From Paenibacillus sp. MMS20-IR301 (GTDB lineage Bacteria; Bacillota; Bacilli; Paenibacillales; Paenibacillaceae): a stretch of 64,000 nucleotides of DNA. A model generated the notes under the pieces. That model saw nothing but the letters and a program-made list of their open reading frames with translations, made no database searches and was not told where the DNA came from. Position 1 is the stretch's first letter. Each line of letters starts with the position of its first letter. Location of the stretch: positions 1,798,001-1,862,000 of the forward strand of contig NZ_CP135275.1 of assembly GCF_032302195.1 (NCBI RefSeq), given 5' to 3'. A program made the position numbers and the translations under genes. Shown piece after piece: positions 1 to 8,039 of this stretch.

Positions 1-814
1 GAATGAACAGGACTGGTAATTTGGCGGGAAAGCTCAGCTGTTCTGCTGCGTTATAGTTGGAGTACATGCTCACTGCCTCATTTAATTGAGTTGAATTATA
101 CATATTTTTACGCATCAGAATGCGGATCTGTTCTTTGGTCTGCTCATCATAGGCCAGGCCTTCATAAGAGTCGGCACTCAGCTTCAGCTGGATGCGGGCG
201 AAGCCAAGATTGCGGAACCATTTTACCGGACCTATGTCAGATGAAGTAATCCTCTGTTCTCTTAATGTAGGAACACTGCTGTCCAGCCCGATATAAGCAC
301 TCACTTCATCTGGGTACTGGTTCACATAATTCAGACTATAAAGTCCTGAGATGGAGTGAGCCATCAGAATGTAACGATCGATCTGCAGACTTTGCAGCGC
401 TTCATGAATTTCACTTACAATGTTTGCGGTAGTGCGTTCCTTCCCGGTCAGGTCACTTAATCCATAACCAAAAGGCTCAACCACTACTACTTTATAATGC
501 GGGCTTAGCTCTGATATGAGCGGCTTGAAATCGAGTGCAGGTGCTGCTGTACCATAACCAGGCAGAAGCACGATGGTTTCTTCACCCTGGCCTGCAATGA
601 ACACATTCATCTGCTTACCGTCTACAGGTACAAGCTGGCCATAAGGCTCCGTTCTTTTTTGTTCCGAATAGGTGCTGATCTTGTTAACCGCAAATACGCT
701 GGCGATCCCAAGCAGGACGAGTATCAATAATGCGGCGATTATTTTCAGTACAATATGAAGCACTCTTTTGATAGTGAAACGGTTCTTTGCGTTCTCTCCC
801 TTTGGGTTAGTCAT
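1..814 (-). CDS. alpha/beta hydrolase, partial (3' end outside window)
   Basis: This frame opens at 814 (ATG preceded by an AGGTGA ribosome site) and runs off the window edge at base 2, so the C-terminus is missing. The product starts with a short basic stretch and one membrane segment (about residues 18-42), so it is probably membrane-anchored with an external hydrolase domain. The visible fold matches the next gene closely: EPYGQ, DGKQMNVFI, an oxyanion-region LLPGYG, and a nucleophile elbow ILMAHSISGLY in which the usual G-x-S-x-G first glycine is alanine (A-H-S-I-S). The acid and histidine of the triad would lie beyond the edge. It starts 27 bases after its paralogue at 842-1822 and is probably co-transcribed with it. 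The substrate is unknown. Confidence 0.85.
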   Translation of the reverse strand, partial: MTNPKGENAKNRFTIKRVLHIVLKIIAALLILVLLGIASVFAVNKISTYSEQKRTEPYGQLVPVDGKQMNVFIAGQGEETIVLLPGYGTAAPALDFKPLISELSPHYKVVVVEPFGYGLSDLTGKERTTANIVSEIHEALQSLQIDRYILMAHSISGLYSLNYVNQYPDEVSAYIGLDSSVPTLREQRITSSDIGPVKWFRNLGFARIQLKLSADSYEGLAYDEQTKEQIRILMRKNMYNSTQLNEAVSMYSNYNAAEQLSFPAKLPVLFI

Positions 815-841
815 ACGTCTCTTCACCTCTTGGTGTCTGTA

Positions 842-1822
842 TTATTGGATTTGCTGCATATACTCTTTGAATGCCTTGGCGATTTCCTTGTATTTCGTAT
901 GATGCAGATAATGTGAGCCTTCCATCGGGATCATCAGGCCTTGCGACGATAGTTTGACCTGTGCCTCATGCAGCGGAACCCACTGCTCATTGTGTTCGTT
1001 GTTCGATTGGACAAAGAGAAGCACCGGCAGATCATTTGGATATGTCAGCTGCTCCCCATTCTTGAAATTGGATCCGAGATGTTTGAGCTCGTCCATCATT
1101 GTTGCATTCCCTGCGACTTGATTTGAAATGAGCGTCATCTGTTCTTTGGTATGCTCATCGTAGTCAAGTGACGCATAGGGATCACCGCTAACTTTTTGGA
1201 GCAGTCTCATCAGACCTGATTGCTGCAGAAACTGCATCGATTTCAGCGGTAACTTAACATCCATCCCCGGCTGATTCGGAACACTGCTGTCGATGCCGAC
1301 AAAAGCAAGAACCTCGTCAGGATAGCTGTTCACATAAGACACACCGTAAAGTCCGGTGATCGAATGTCCCATAAGAATGTAACGGCCGATCCCCAGCTGC
1401 TGCACAGCTTCGTGAATTTCGCTGACGATATTCTCCGTAGTTCTTGCCTTCTCCGTTGGGTCACTGAGTCCGTATCCGAAGGGTTCAATGGCGACCACCC
1501 GGTAATCGGGAGACAATTCATCTATCAGCAATTTAAAATCAAGCACAGGTGACGGGGTCCCCTGCCCTGGAAGAAGGACAATCGTCTGCCCGCCGCTGCC
1601 TTGAATGAACACATTCATCTGCTTGCCGTCCACAGCGACGTATTGGCCGTACGGTTCAATTTTCTTTTTCTCGACCCCTTTACTGATCACATTAACGATA
1701 AATAGAACACCCATGAACAACACAAGCACCCCAAGGATTCCTCCAATTATCTTTAACCCCAGTCTCCGTTTCTTGCGGATTCCGGTCCCGTTCTTGATTT
1801 CCATCGTCTCTGTCACGTTCAT
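842..1822 (-). CDS. membrane-anchored alpha/beta hydrolase
   Basis: A 326-residue alpha/beta-hydrolase-fold protein. The frame is open up to 1996, but the start at 1822 (MNVTETMEI) is chosen because a GGAGA ribosome site lies just upstream and the extra 58 residues look like non-coding DNA. After a basic N-terminus (KKRRLGLK) comes one membrane helix (about residues 20-42), then DGKQMNVFIQG, an oxyanion-region LLPGQG, the nucleophile motif GHSITG (Ser within G-H-S-I-T-G), and near the end EGSHYLHH, which carries the likely catalytic His. The family covers esterases, peptidases and lactonases, and nothing here fixes the substrate. The gene at 814-1 is a close paralogue, so this is a tandem duplication and probable two-gene operon. 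Confidence 0.85.
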   Translation of the reverse strand: MNVTETMEIKNGTGIRKKRRLGLKIIGGILGVLVLFMGVLFIVNVISKGVEKKKIEPYGQYVAVDGKQMNVFIQGSGGQTIVLLPGQGTPSPVLDFKLLIDELSPDYRVVAIEPFGYGLSDPTEKARTTENIVSEIHEAVQQLGIGRYILMGHSITGLYGVSYVNSYPDEVLAFVGIDSSVPNQPGMDVKLPLKSMQFLQQSGLMRLLQKVSGDPYASLDYDEHTKEQMTLISNQVAGNATMMDELKHLGSNFKNGEQLTYPNDLPVLLFVQSNNEHNEQWVPLHEAQVKLSSQGLMIPMEGSHYLHHTKYKEIAKAFKEYMQQIQ

Positions 1823-1931
1823 CTTCTCCTGTCTCTTTATCTGTAGCACCGCTTTAGCGGCATATTTAAAGTGTAAACAGGCAATATGTCCCCTTCGTGA
1901 CGTCAGTATGAACGGAGTATGAACAGGTACA

Positions 1932-1972
1932 CAAAAAAGAGGCGTTACATCTAAATGATGTATGCACCTCCT
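1932..1972 (-). terminator. intrinsic terminator of the ABC exporter genes
   Basis: On the minus strand an interrupted stem (GAGG/CCTC, GC/GC, TACATC/GATGTA) is followed by TTTTTT. It lies 45 bases past the stop of the exporter gene at 2017 and before the hydrolase gene, so it should separate the two units. Confidence 0.75.
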
Positions 1973-2016
1973 TATCAAAGCGTTGATTTCGATCAAGCCT
2001 TTCAGCTATTCAGCCA

Positions 2017-3801
2017 TCAATTCGTATACCATTGCTCCTGAGACTGGTAGAGGCGGGCATATTCACCACGCTGTGAAATCAACTCGTCATGTGTCCCCTG
2101 CTCGACCAGCCGGCCGGCCTTCATCACAATGATGCGGTCAGCAAGCTTTACCGAGCCGAGTCTGTGAGTGACGATGATGGCGGTCTTATCTCTCGATATT
2201 TCTGCAAAACGCTTATACACCTTTGTCTCTTCAACCGGGTCGATGGCCGCTGTTGGCTCGTCGAGAACAATGAGCTTGTGATGGCGGAAAAAAGCCCGGG
2301 CGATGGCGATTCTCTGCCACTGGCCGCCGGACAAGTCCACGCCGTCAAATTCCCGCGACAGCATCGTGTCATATCCGTTCGAGAAGCTCCGGCCGTCCTT
2401 GTCTAGTCCTGACTTGACGCTTATCGCATCCAATTCGGCTTCACCTGCCACGGCGTTGGTGTCACTAATCCCGATATTTTCACGCAGGGTCATCTGATAC
2501 CGCTGGAATTTCTGGAATACGGCAGAGGTGTTCTTGAACAGCGAGGCCATGGAAACCTCTCCGGTCCTGGCCTCGCCATACAGGACTTCGCCTTTGTCCG
2601 GCAGGTAGAGGCCGGTGATTAAGCGAACGAGGGAGGTCTTGCCCGAGCCGTTTTCCCCGACCAAGGCAACCGTCTCGCCGTCCTTGATGGTCAAGGACAG
2701 ATCTTCAACCGCATTCCGGGTCACGTTGGGGTAGGAGTAATACACGTCCCGCAAGGCTATGTCAACATCCGCAGGCATTTCAATATCCATGCCTCCCCGC
2801 TCCGGCATCTGCAAAAACCTGAGGTAGCATTGAACCCTGCCGAAATCTCGGGCGATAGCCCCCCATTTGTCGGAGATTAATTGATCCATAAGCTTAAACA
2901 TCGTATCTACAGAAGCAAAGATCGCTGCAAAGGCACCAACACTGATCTCCTCCTTCATCAGCCCGTCAAGCAGCAAGAGGAGGATTCCGGCAGTGCCGCC
3001 AAGTGACAGCAGCTGCACTCCGAACTGCGTCAAATCAGACTTAGCGGCTGCACGAAACCTCAGCTTGTTCAACAAAGCCAGCGAATCGGCATAGAGCTCC
3101 CTGAAATAGGGAAAGGCGCCTAGAATCCGGGTCTCCTTGAAGTATTCCCTCCCGCTCATGCAGCTCTCATAATAATCGGCCTTCCTGCGTACCGGTGCCG
3201 ATTTGTCCTCGGCCTTGGCGAAAATTTGCATCCGGAAAATCTGTGTCAACAAAACCGGCACGAAGACAAGCACCAAGCTCACAACCAAAATCGGCTTGAC
3301 CCGGAACAAGTAGACCGACATGATGACAAAGTAAGGAAGGTAGAAGGTGAAAGTGTTCAACATATTCCCGGTAAACAAGACGGCCTCCTTCTTCCCTTGG
3401 AGCGCCTTGTTCATATCGTCAAGGATCCGGGCGTCTTCAAAGCATACCGGTGCAATCTTGCTGACTTTATCATGCACCTCTATGGAAAGGAGTCCATCCG
3501 CCTTCTGGTAATATATTGTCATACAGAAATGGACAAAGCCGTTGATCGCGCTTCTGCCAATCTGAAACACCCCCAGCAGGACCAAGCCTATAGCGGCAAA
3601 GGTCAGCCCCGCTTTGCCGGCAGCATAATCAGTTGCTCTGTCAAAAAACAATTGCATGACAGGGGCAAGCAGACCGATGAGAATACCCTGCACCACAGCG
3701 GAAAGCATCCACATTGAAAACAGCCCCGGGGAAACTCGTACCATTTTCGGGAGCATCGTCATAAAAGCCCGGAACAGTCGGAAATTCTTCAAATATACCA
3801 C
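2017..3801 (-). CDS. ABC exporter, fused permease and ATPase
   Basis: A 594-residue half-transporter: an N-terminal six-helix exporter membrane domain (about 1-330) followed by one nucleotide-binding domain. Visible motifs are Walker A VGENGSGKTS, the signature LSGGQWQRIAIARA, Walker B LIVLDEPTAAID and the switch histidine in IVTHRLG. The LSGGQWQ signature is typical of exporters linked to peptides (bacteriocins, lanthipeptides) or drugs, but no peptide precursor is visible nearby. The frame opens at a GTG at 3801, inside the end of the upstream exporter gene. A TTG at 3792 has better spacing to a GGGGG ribosome site and may be the true start. It probably formed a heterodimer with the product of the damaged gene at 3789-5560. 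The DNA looks richer in G+C than its neighbours. Confidence 0.85.
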   Translation of the reverse strand: MVYLKNFRLFRAFMTMLPKMVRVSPGLFSMWMLSAVVQGILIGLLAPVMQLFFDRATDYAAGKAGLTFAAIGLVLLGVFQIGRSAINGFVHFCMTIYYQKADGLLSIEVHDKVSKIAPVCFEDARILDDMNKALQGKKEAVLFTGNMLNTFTFYLPYFVIMSVYLFRVKPILVVSLVLVFVPVLLTQIFRMQIFAKAEDKSAPVRRKADYYESCMSGREYFKETRILGAFPYFRELYADSLALLNKLRFRAAAKSDLTQFGVQLLSLGGTAGILLLLLDGLMKEEISVGAFAAIFASVDTMFKLMDQLISDKWGAIARDFGRVQCYLRFLQMPERGGMDIEMPADVDIALRDVYYSYPNVTRNAVEDLSLTIKDGETVALVGENGSGKTSLVRLITGLYLPDKGEVLYGEARTGEVSMASLFKNTSAVFQKFQRYQMTLRENIGISDTNAVAGEAELDAISVKSGLDKDGRSFSNGYDTMLSREFDGVDLSGGQWQRIAIARAFFRHHKLIVLDEPTAAIDPVEETKVYKRFAEISRDKTAIIVTHRLGSVKLADRIIVMKAGRLVEQGTHDELISQRGEYARLYQSQEQWYTN

Positions 3802-5560
3802 CCCCGTTGCGCCTCGAACATTTCGGCATAAATGCCTCCCTTGTCCATGAGTTCCTTATGTGTGCCCTGCTCGGCCATGCGGCCGTCAGCGATGACAAAG
3901 ACTTCATCCGCAATCCGGGCCGCGCCAAGCCGATGCGTAATCAAGATCGTTGACTTGTCTTGACTTGCCTTTCTGAACAATTCGTACAATTCACTCTCGG
4001 CTGCCGGGTCAAGGGCGGCGGTAGGCTCATCCAGGATATGTATCGGGGCGCGGCTCACGAGAGAGCGTGCAATGGCCACCTTCTGCCACTGGCCCCCGGA
4101 TAAATCTATACCAGCTTCATGTATTCTGCCGAGCGGCGTCTTGATTCCTGAGTGCATCCTGGACACCGCCTGCTCAAGCCCCAGCACATTGAGCGGGCGG
4201 TCCAAGTTCTCCATAGGCATGTCTCGCACATCCCCCAAGCCGATGCTGTCAACCACGGGAACCTGGTACCTGGCATAGTCCTGGTACACAATTGAGAACA
4301 ATGACTTTAATTCCGCTTGTGCAAAGTTACGGATGTTTCTCCCGTCGATGAGGATTTCCCCGGCATAATTATCGTATAGGCCCGTCAAAAGCTTGGTTAT
4401 CGTGGTCTTTCCGGCCCCATTGACTCCAACGAAGGCATAAAGCCTCTTGGAGAATAATTTCAGGCTGAGGCCTTTAAGGATCATCACGTCCGTTCCGGGG
4501 TAGGCAAAGGAAACGTCACGTAGCTCGATGCACTGCGGCACGGCCATTTGCTTGGCTGGCAGGTCTGTCGCGCCCGGCGTTTCGGAGAGCCCGCTGAACG
4601 CCGTCAGGTCACGCATGTATTCCCGGCCATTTGCCATGTCGTTTGTGGCGTTCGTCAAATCAAAAACGATGATGGGCACCAGCCCAAGGGTGGTGGTCAC
4701 AAGCCCCATGAACATGCCGGTGCTGATCTGGCCGGAGCCAAGCGGCGCAAGCAGCACTCCTGCGACCAGAATTGCGACCAAGACAGTAATCATGCCGGAG
4801 CCGCTCATCTTCATATAGCGGCTGCGCTGCATTTTCATGTTTATGCCATACGCAGTCAGAAACTTGTCCTTGTAACGCTCGTTCAGTTCGCCCGAATAGC
4901 CAAAAAGCGCCCGCTCCTCCACATAGTCCCGCCCAGTCAGCACGTCCTGGTAGTACGTGGCCCGGCGCATGTGTTTTGCTGCCTCTTTGGCGGCTTCGTA
5001 ACTTAACTTTCCCGCCTGAGCAAGGGAATGGAGAACGCCACAATCACAAACGGCGCCCACCAGACGCGGAGAAGCAGGATCATCAAAATGGAGCCGATAC
5101 GAATGAAGAGACCGGCCATAATCACCAGGTTCCGAAAGCCTTTGCCTATTTGCCCGGCAGGGTCCTTTCCGACGCGTTCAACCAGGTCCCACGTCTCGTT
5201 GTTCTCCACATGGCGGTATTCCAGTCGGGCGCGTTTCTCTGTCACCGCGGCCCGAAAGGCTTTAGTCAGATTCAGGTTCAGCTTTTCACGTACTAATCCC
5301 ATAAGGACCATCCAATAGTTATATGAAACGAAAAGCAAGACCCAAAAGAGAGGCAGGACGATCCGGCTTCTGTCCGCCTGCCCTTGGAATATCCGGATGG
5401 CCGTGTCTATGAAGCTTGCCGTTGCAAGCACTTGGAAGGTCGGCACCAGGGAGCTGATGATTCCATCGAATAAGACTTGCAGTAGCACCATTCCCGGTGA
5501 GATGGAGAGCGGGATCTTCACGAAATCCAGCATTTTGTATGTACGGTTCTCTATCTTCAT
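3789..5560 (-). pseudogene. ABC exporter (permease-ATPase) with a frameshift
   Basis: Two overlapping frames make up one exporter of about 590 residues. The first part opens at ATG 5560 (GGAGAA ribosome site), carries four membrane helices and stops at 5003. The second continues the same protein in another frame from about 5040 to the stop at 3789. The break is near 5025-5045, where homologous protein passes from ...FSIPL into AQAGKLSYEA; one missing base would explain it. The ATPase half is intact: Walker A VGVNGAGKTT, signature LSGGQWQKVAIARS, Walker B IHILDEPTAALD, switch histidine LITHRLG. The last 13 bases overlap the start of the downstream exporter gene, as in translationally coupled partners. 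Either the gene is dead, which would leave the partner without a heterodimer, or the reading has a one-base error. Confidence 0.8.
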
Positions 5561-5587
5561 CGTATTCTCCTACATCCTTCTCTCCAA

Positions 5588-5792
5588 TTACAACTTTTGC
5601 ACAACGTAGATATATCTTCCTGAACCTGCACCAATCTCTAAAACTTTATCAGTCAAATTAATATAGCGCTTCAAAATATCAAGATGTACCTGATATAAAA
5701 AGTTCGCCATGCCCGTCTTTTTCAAGACGTGTCCATTCACGGTCACTATAGTTATCATATCGTCTTCTTGGAATTTCGGGGTTGTAGCTCAT
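5588..5792 (-). pseudogene. remnant of a SAM-dependent methyltransferase gene
   Basis: A good start (ATG 5792 with AAGGAG eight bases upstream) leads into MSYNPEIPRRRYDNYSDREW, typical of the N-terminus of a class I methyltransferase family. The frame breaks near 5695 after the residues GHGEL. In the next frame the protein resumes with QVHLDILKRYI and reaches the SAM-binding motif I (KVLEIGAGSGRY), then stops at 5588 after about ten more residues. Roughly the last two thirds of a usual methyltransferase is absent, and the exporter gene starts 28 bases further on. The fragment has thus lost both frame and 3' end, probably when the exporter pair arrived. It is too short to have been called as an open frame. 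Confidence 0.75.
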
Positions 5793-5893
5793 ACAATCAT
5801 CTCCTTAGAATCCGTTTGCAACCATTATACTAAGATTAGCAAAAAATCCCATTCTCATTTTTCACAATTCAGCCTTCTCTTTACGAAAAAAAC

Positions 5894-5922
5894 AAAAAAA
5901 GCAGCCAGCTTCCGCTGCCTGC
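5894..5922 (-). terminator. intrinsic terminator of the nitroreductase gene
   Basis: On the minus strand GCAG-G-CAGC, loop GGAA, GCTG-G-CTGC is followed by seven T. It lies 37 bases past the nitroreductase stop. Confidence 0.85.
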
Positions 5923-5959
5923 TTCTTGAACATATAAATTCACGGGATTCCCTGCAGAA

Positions 5960-6607
5960 TTACTCTGCAAATCCGTTCCAATGCGTTACCTCCGCGAGGG
6001 GCAATCTTGCTGTGGAGTGGGCTTCTACGGCTGCCTTGCCTACGGAGATGAGCATTACCGGCTCGTAACGGCCAGGAAGATTGAACAGCTCACGCAGCCC
6101 GTCTGGATTGAAGCCGCCCATAGGTACGGTATCGTAGCCTCTTGCTTTGGCTGCCAGCATCAGCTGCATGGAGACCAGGCCGCCGTCGACAAGAGCGATT
6201 TCTTTCAGCTTCGCTGCCGGCAGTTTGGAATAACCGTCACTGCTGCGTTTAGCCATCGCTGCCCCTACTTCTGCGGTTATGTACCCGGCAGCTACCGCAT
6301 CTTCACTAATCCGTTCTGCATTACGGTAGGCTTCAGTGTCACCGACCACGACGATCGTAGCCGATGCCTCGACAACCTGCTGCTGATTATAAGCGATAGA
6401 CAATAACTGCTCCTTCAGCGCCTGATCTGTAACCACAATGAAACGCCAAGGTTGTAAATTTGATGAGGATGGAGCCAAAATAGCGTCCCCCAGAATCTCT
6501 TTAATGTCTTCCTCGGAAATCTTCCAGGCTGAGTCATACTTCCGCACCGAATGCCGCTCCCGGATCACCTTGTTGAATTCCACTTCTGCCTTCAGTTCTG
6601 TAGCCAT
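5960..6607 (-). CDS. nitroreductase family protein (FMN, NAD(P)H)
   Basis: A 215-residue flavin oxidoreductase of the nitroreductase fold, expected to be a cytoplasmic homodimer that uses NAD(P)H and FMN to reduce nitro or quinone compounds. Visible family features are the FMN-phosphate-binding RERHSVRKYD near residue 17, PSSSNLQPWRF near residue 48, and the C-terminal MGGFNPDGLRE with a late VMLISVGKA strand. Length and motifs fit the YdgI/YodC type. The start ATG has an AGAGGAGGC ribosome site. It lies downstream of the Rrf2 regulator gene in the same direction, with a 155-base spacer full of dyad repeats (6663-6739), so control by that regulator is plausible. It has its own terminator. Confidence 0.9.
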   Translation of the reverse strand: MATELKAEVEFNKVIRERHSVRKYDSAWKISEEDIKEILGDAILAPSSSNLQPWRFIVVTDQALKEQLLSIAYNQQQVVEASATIVVVGDTEAYRNAERISEDAVAAGYITAEVGAAMAKRSSDGYSKLPAAKLKEIALVDGGLVSMQLMLAAKARGYDTVPMGGFNPDGLRELFNLPGRYEPVMLISVGKAAVEAHSTARLPLAEVTHWNGFAE

Positions 6608-6662
6608 TGTCTAACGCCTCCTCTTCCTGATCCAGTATAATTGTATTCTGTGTGTATAAACG

Positions 6663-6739
6663 CACAGTTAACTCCAAAAAAATATACATTCCTGTAATAG
6701 AGCCATAGCGGCAGTTAACTGTGATTTATTATGCACAGT
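6663..6739. promoter_or_regulatory. cluster of dyad repeats, candidate Rrf2 operators
   Basis: The spacer between the Rrf2 and nitroreductase genes holds CACAGTTAACT (6663-6673), the perfect palindrome CAGTTAACTG (6712-6721), and an overlapping inverted repeat ACTGTG-N10-CACAGT (6718-6739). The shared AGTTAACT/CACAGT words suggest paired operator sites for a dimeric repressor. Assignment to the adjacent Rrf2 protein is inference. Confidence 0.5.
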
Positions 6740-6762
6740 ATAACCCGCATAAAAGCACTCCG

Positions 6763-7200
6763 TCAACAACCTAACTTGCGTAATAGGTCAGCCAGTGTAT
6801 ATTTTTCCAGTACGGCCATCATACTCCGGTCCATTTCCTCAGCGATATCGCTATAAGCCTCCAGCATCTGCTCACCCAGTACATTGCCGTGCATCGTCTC
6901 ATTCACCGTCTTAGTACATGATTCGCCTGTCTCAAGCGCCTGATAAATTTCGGCAAGCGTCAGCTCTTCAGCGTTGCGGTTAAGGCCGTAGCCGCCGTCG
7001 CGCCCTTCTTTGGTTACCAGGATCTGGGCACGCGTCAGCTTTGCCATCGTCCTTCTCAGCAGTGTCGCCTCGGAGGAGAGCAGCTCGGCCATTTCACAGC
7101 TTGAGCAGGTATCACCTTTACGGGCCAGCACCACAAGCGCCTGCAGCACCAGTCCGAAGGATTTATGCTGGAAAACACCGCCGGTTCGTGTTTTGATCAT
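6763..7200 (-). CDS. Rrf2 family transcriptional regulator
   Basis: A 145-residue winged-helix regulator of the Rrf2 family. The N-terminal half shows the family helix-turn-helix region (SCEMAELLSSEATLLRRTMAK) and the wing TKEGRDGGYGLNR, in which G-R-D-G-G-Y-G is the family hallmark. Cysteines are present at about residues 32 and 35 (C-S-S-C), near 93 and at the last residue. They are not the tight three-cysteine cluster of the Fe-S sensors IscR/NsrR, so a YwnA-like thiol or ligand sensor is more likely. It is followed by the nitroreductase and preceded by a YwnB-like gene, the same partnership as ywnA-ywnB in Bacillus subtilis. Start chosen by an AAGGGGGC ribosome site. Autoregulation through the downstream dyads is possible. 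Confidence 0.88.
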   Translation of the reverse strand: MIKTRTGGVFQHKSFGLVLQALVVLARKGDTCSSCEMAELLSSEATLLRRTMAKLTRAQILVTKEGRDGGYGLNRNAEELTLAEIYQALETGESCTKTVNETMHGNVLGEQMLEAYSDIAEEMDRSMMAVLEKYTLADLLRKLGC

Positions 7201-7315
7201 GCTGTTGCCCCCTTCTGCCTCTTTGTTGTACGTTAAGTATAGAACGCCGGAGCCTATTTTGGCAAAAAGAAAGCTCTGCCTTAACGAACCATAAGTCCGG
7301 ACAGGGATAGTTAGC

Positions 7316-7936
7316 TCAGTAAGAAATCCCTACACGACACTTGATATATTGGCTGTCTTGCATCTGATGGTACGCAAATTCTGCTGTATCCATTACAGAG
7401 ATCTGTGTACCGCCTTCAGGTAAATAATCTCGCTCCACACGGTAATTCCCCGTATATTCTCCATAAGGTAAATAGGTTGGGCATACTATGGTCCATTCCA
7501 GGGCTGATGGTTTGAGTAACGAATATACCCTGTGATGTTCTTCTGCTGCACGGGTGGATTTGCGTCTGGATTCACTGGATTGATACCGCAGCATATTGGG
7601 GCTGACCCTGCTCTGCAGGATACCGGCAGTACCTATAGTGATGATCCGCCGTATATTTTCATGATACATCGCTTCAATGATTAACGGGATGCTGCCTGAC
7701 AACGTTGTTGTTTCATCAGTATTCAGGGCACTAATGACAATATCAGTTCCAGGAATGGCGCAATCGATATCCGCCTGAACCAGCACATTGCCTTGGATAA
7801 TCTTTAAGTTCTCATCATGCACCTGAATTCGCTCCGGTGTTCTGACCAATGCCGTCACATGATGCCCGCCTTTAAGCGCGAGTGCAGTGATATGGCTCCC
7901 TACCCGTCCGGTTGCCCCTAGTATTAATAGATGCAT
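7316..7936 (-). CDS. NAD(P)-dependent oxidoreductase, YwnB-like
   Basis: A 206-residue atypical short-chain dehydrogenase/NAD(P)-binding protein. The N-terminal strand and dinucleotide loop read LLILGATGRVGSH (G-A-T-G-x-x-G), followed by the VTALVRTPER segment that usually contacts the cofactor phosphate. Later features are ALNTDETTT and a central IITIGTAGI strand. The length fits the flavin-reductase-like/YwnB group (about 205-215 residues), which has no classical Tyr-x-x-x-Lys pair. The start ATG 7936 has a TAGGAGAG ribosome site. It lies upstream of the Rrf2 gene with a 115-base spacer and in the same direction. The reaction is unknown; a role in redox or electrophile stress is suggested only by the neighbours. 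Confidence 0.82.
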   Translation of the reverse strand: MHLLILGATGRVGSHITALALKGGHHVTALVRTPERIQVHDENLKIIQGNVLVQADIDCAIPGTDIVISALNTDETTTLSGSIPLIIEAMYHENIRRIITIGTAGILQSRVSPNMLRYQSSESRRKSTRAAEEHHRVYSLLKPSALEWTIVCPTYLPYGEYTGNYRVERDYLPEGGTQISVMDTAEFAYHQMQDSQYIKCRVGISY

Positions 7937-8039
7937 AGTACTCTCCTATCTGCATAAGCTGATTAATTATATCTCCAGATAGATACGCACTCCTTGTCTG
8001 ATAGTAGCGCTACAGGATGAACTTCCCCTTAATTTGCCC

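Noticed and set aside
1820..1996. 58-residue N-terminal extension of the hydrolase up to 1996
   Set aside because: It runs through the terminator hairpin of the exporter operon and has no ribosome site; the start at 1822 has one.
5561..5960. A bacteriocin or lanthipeptide precursor beside the LSGGQWQ exporters
   Set aside because: Only the methyltransferase remnant and a terminator are seen; no short frame with a leader and Cys/Ser/Thr-rich core.
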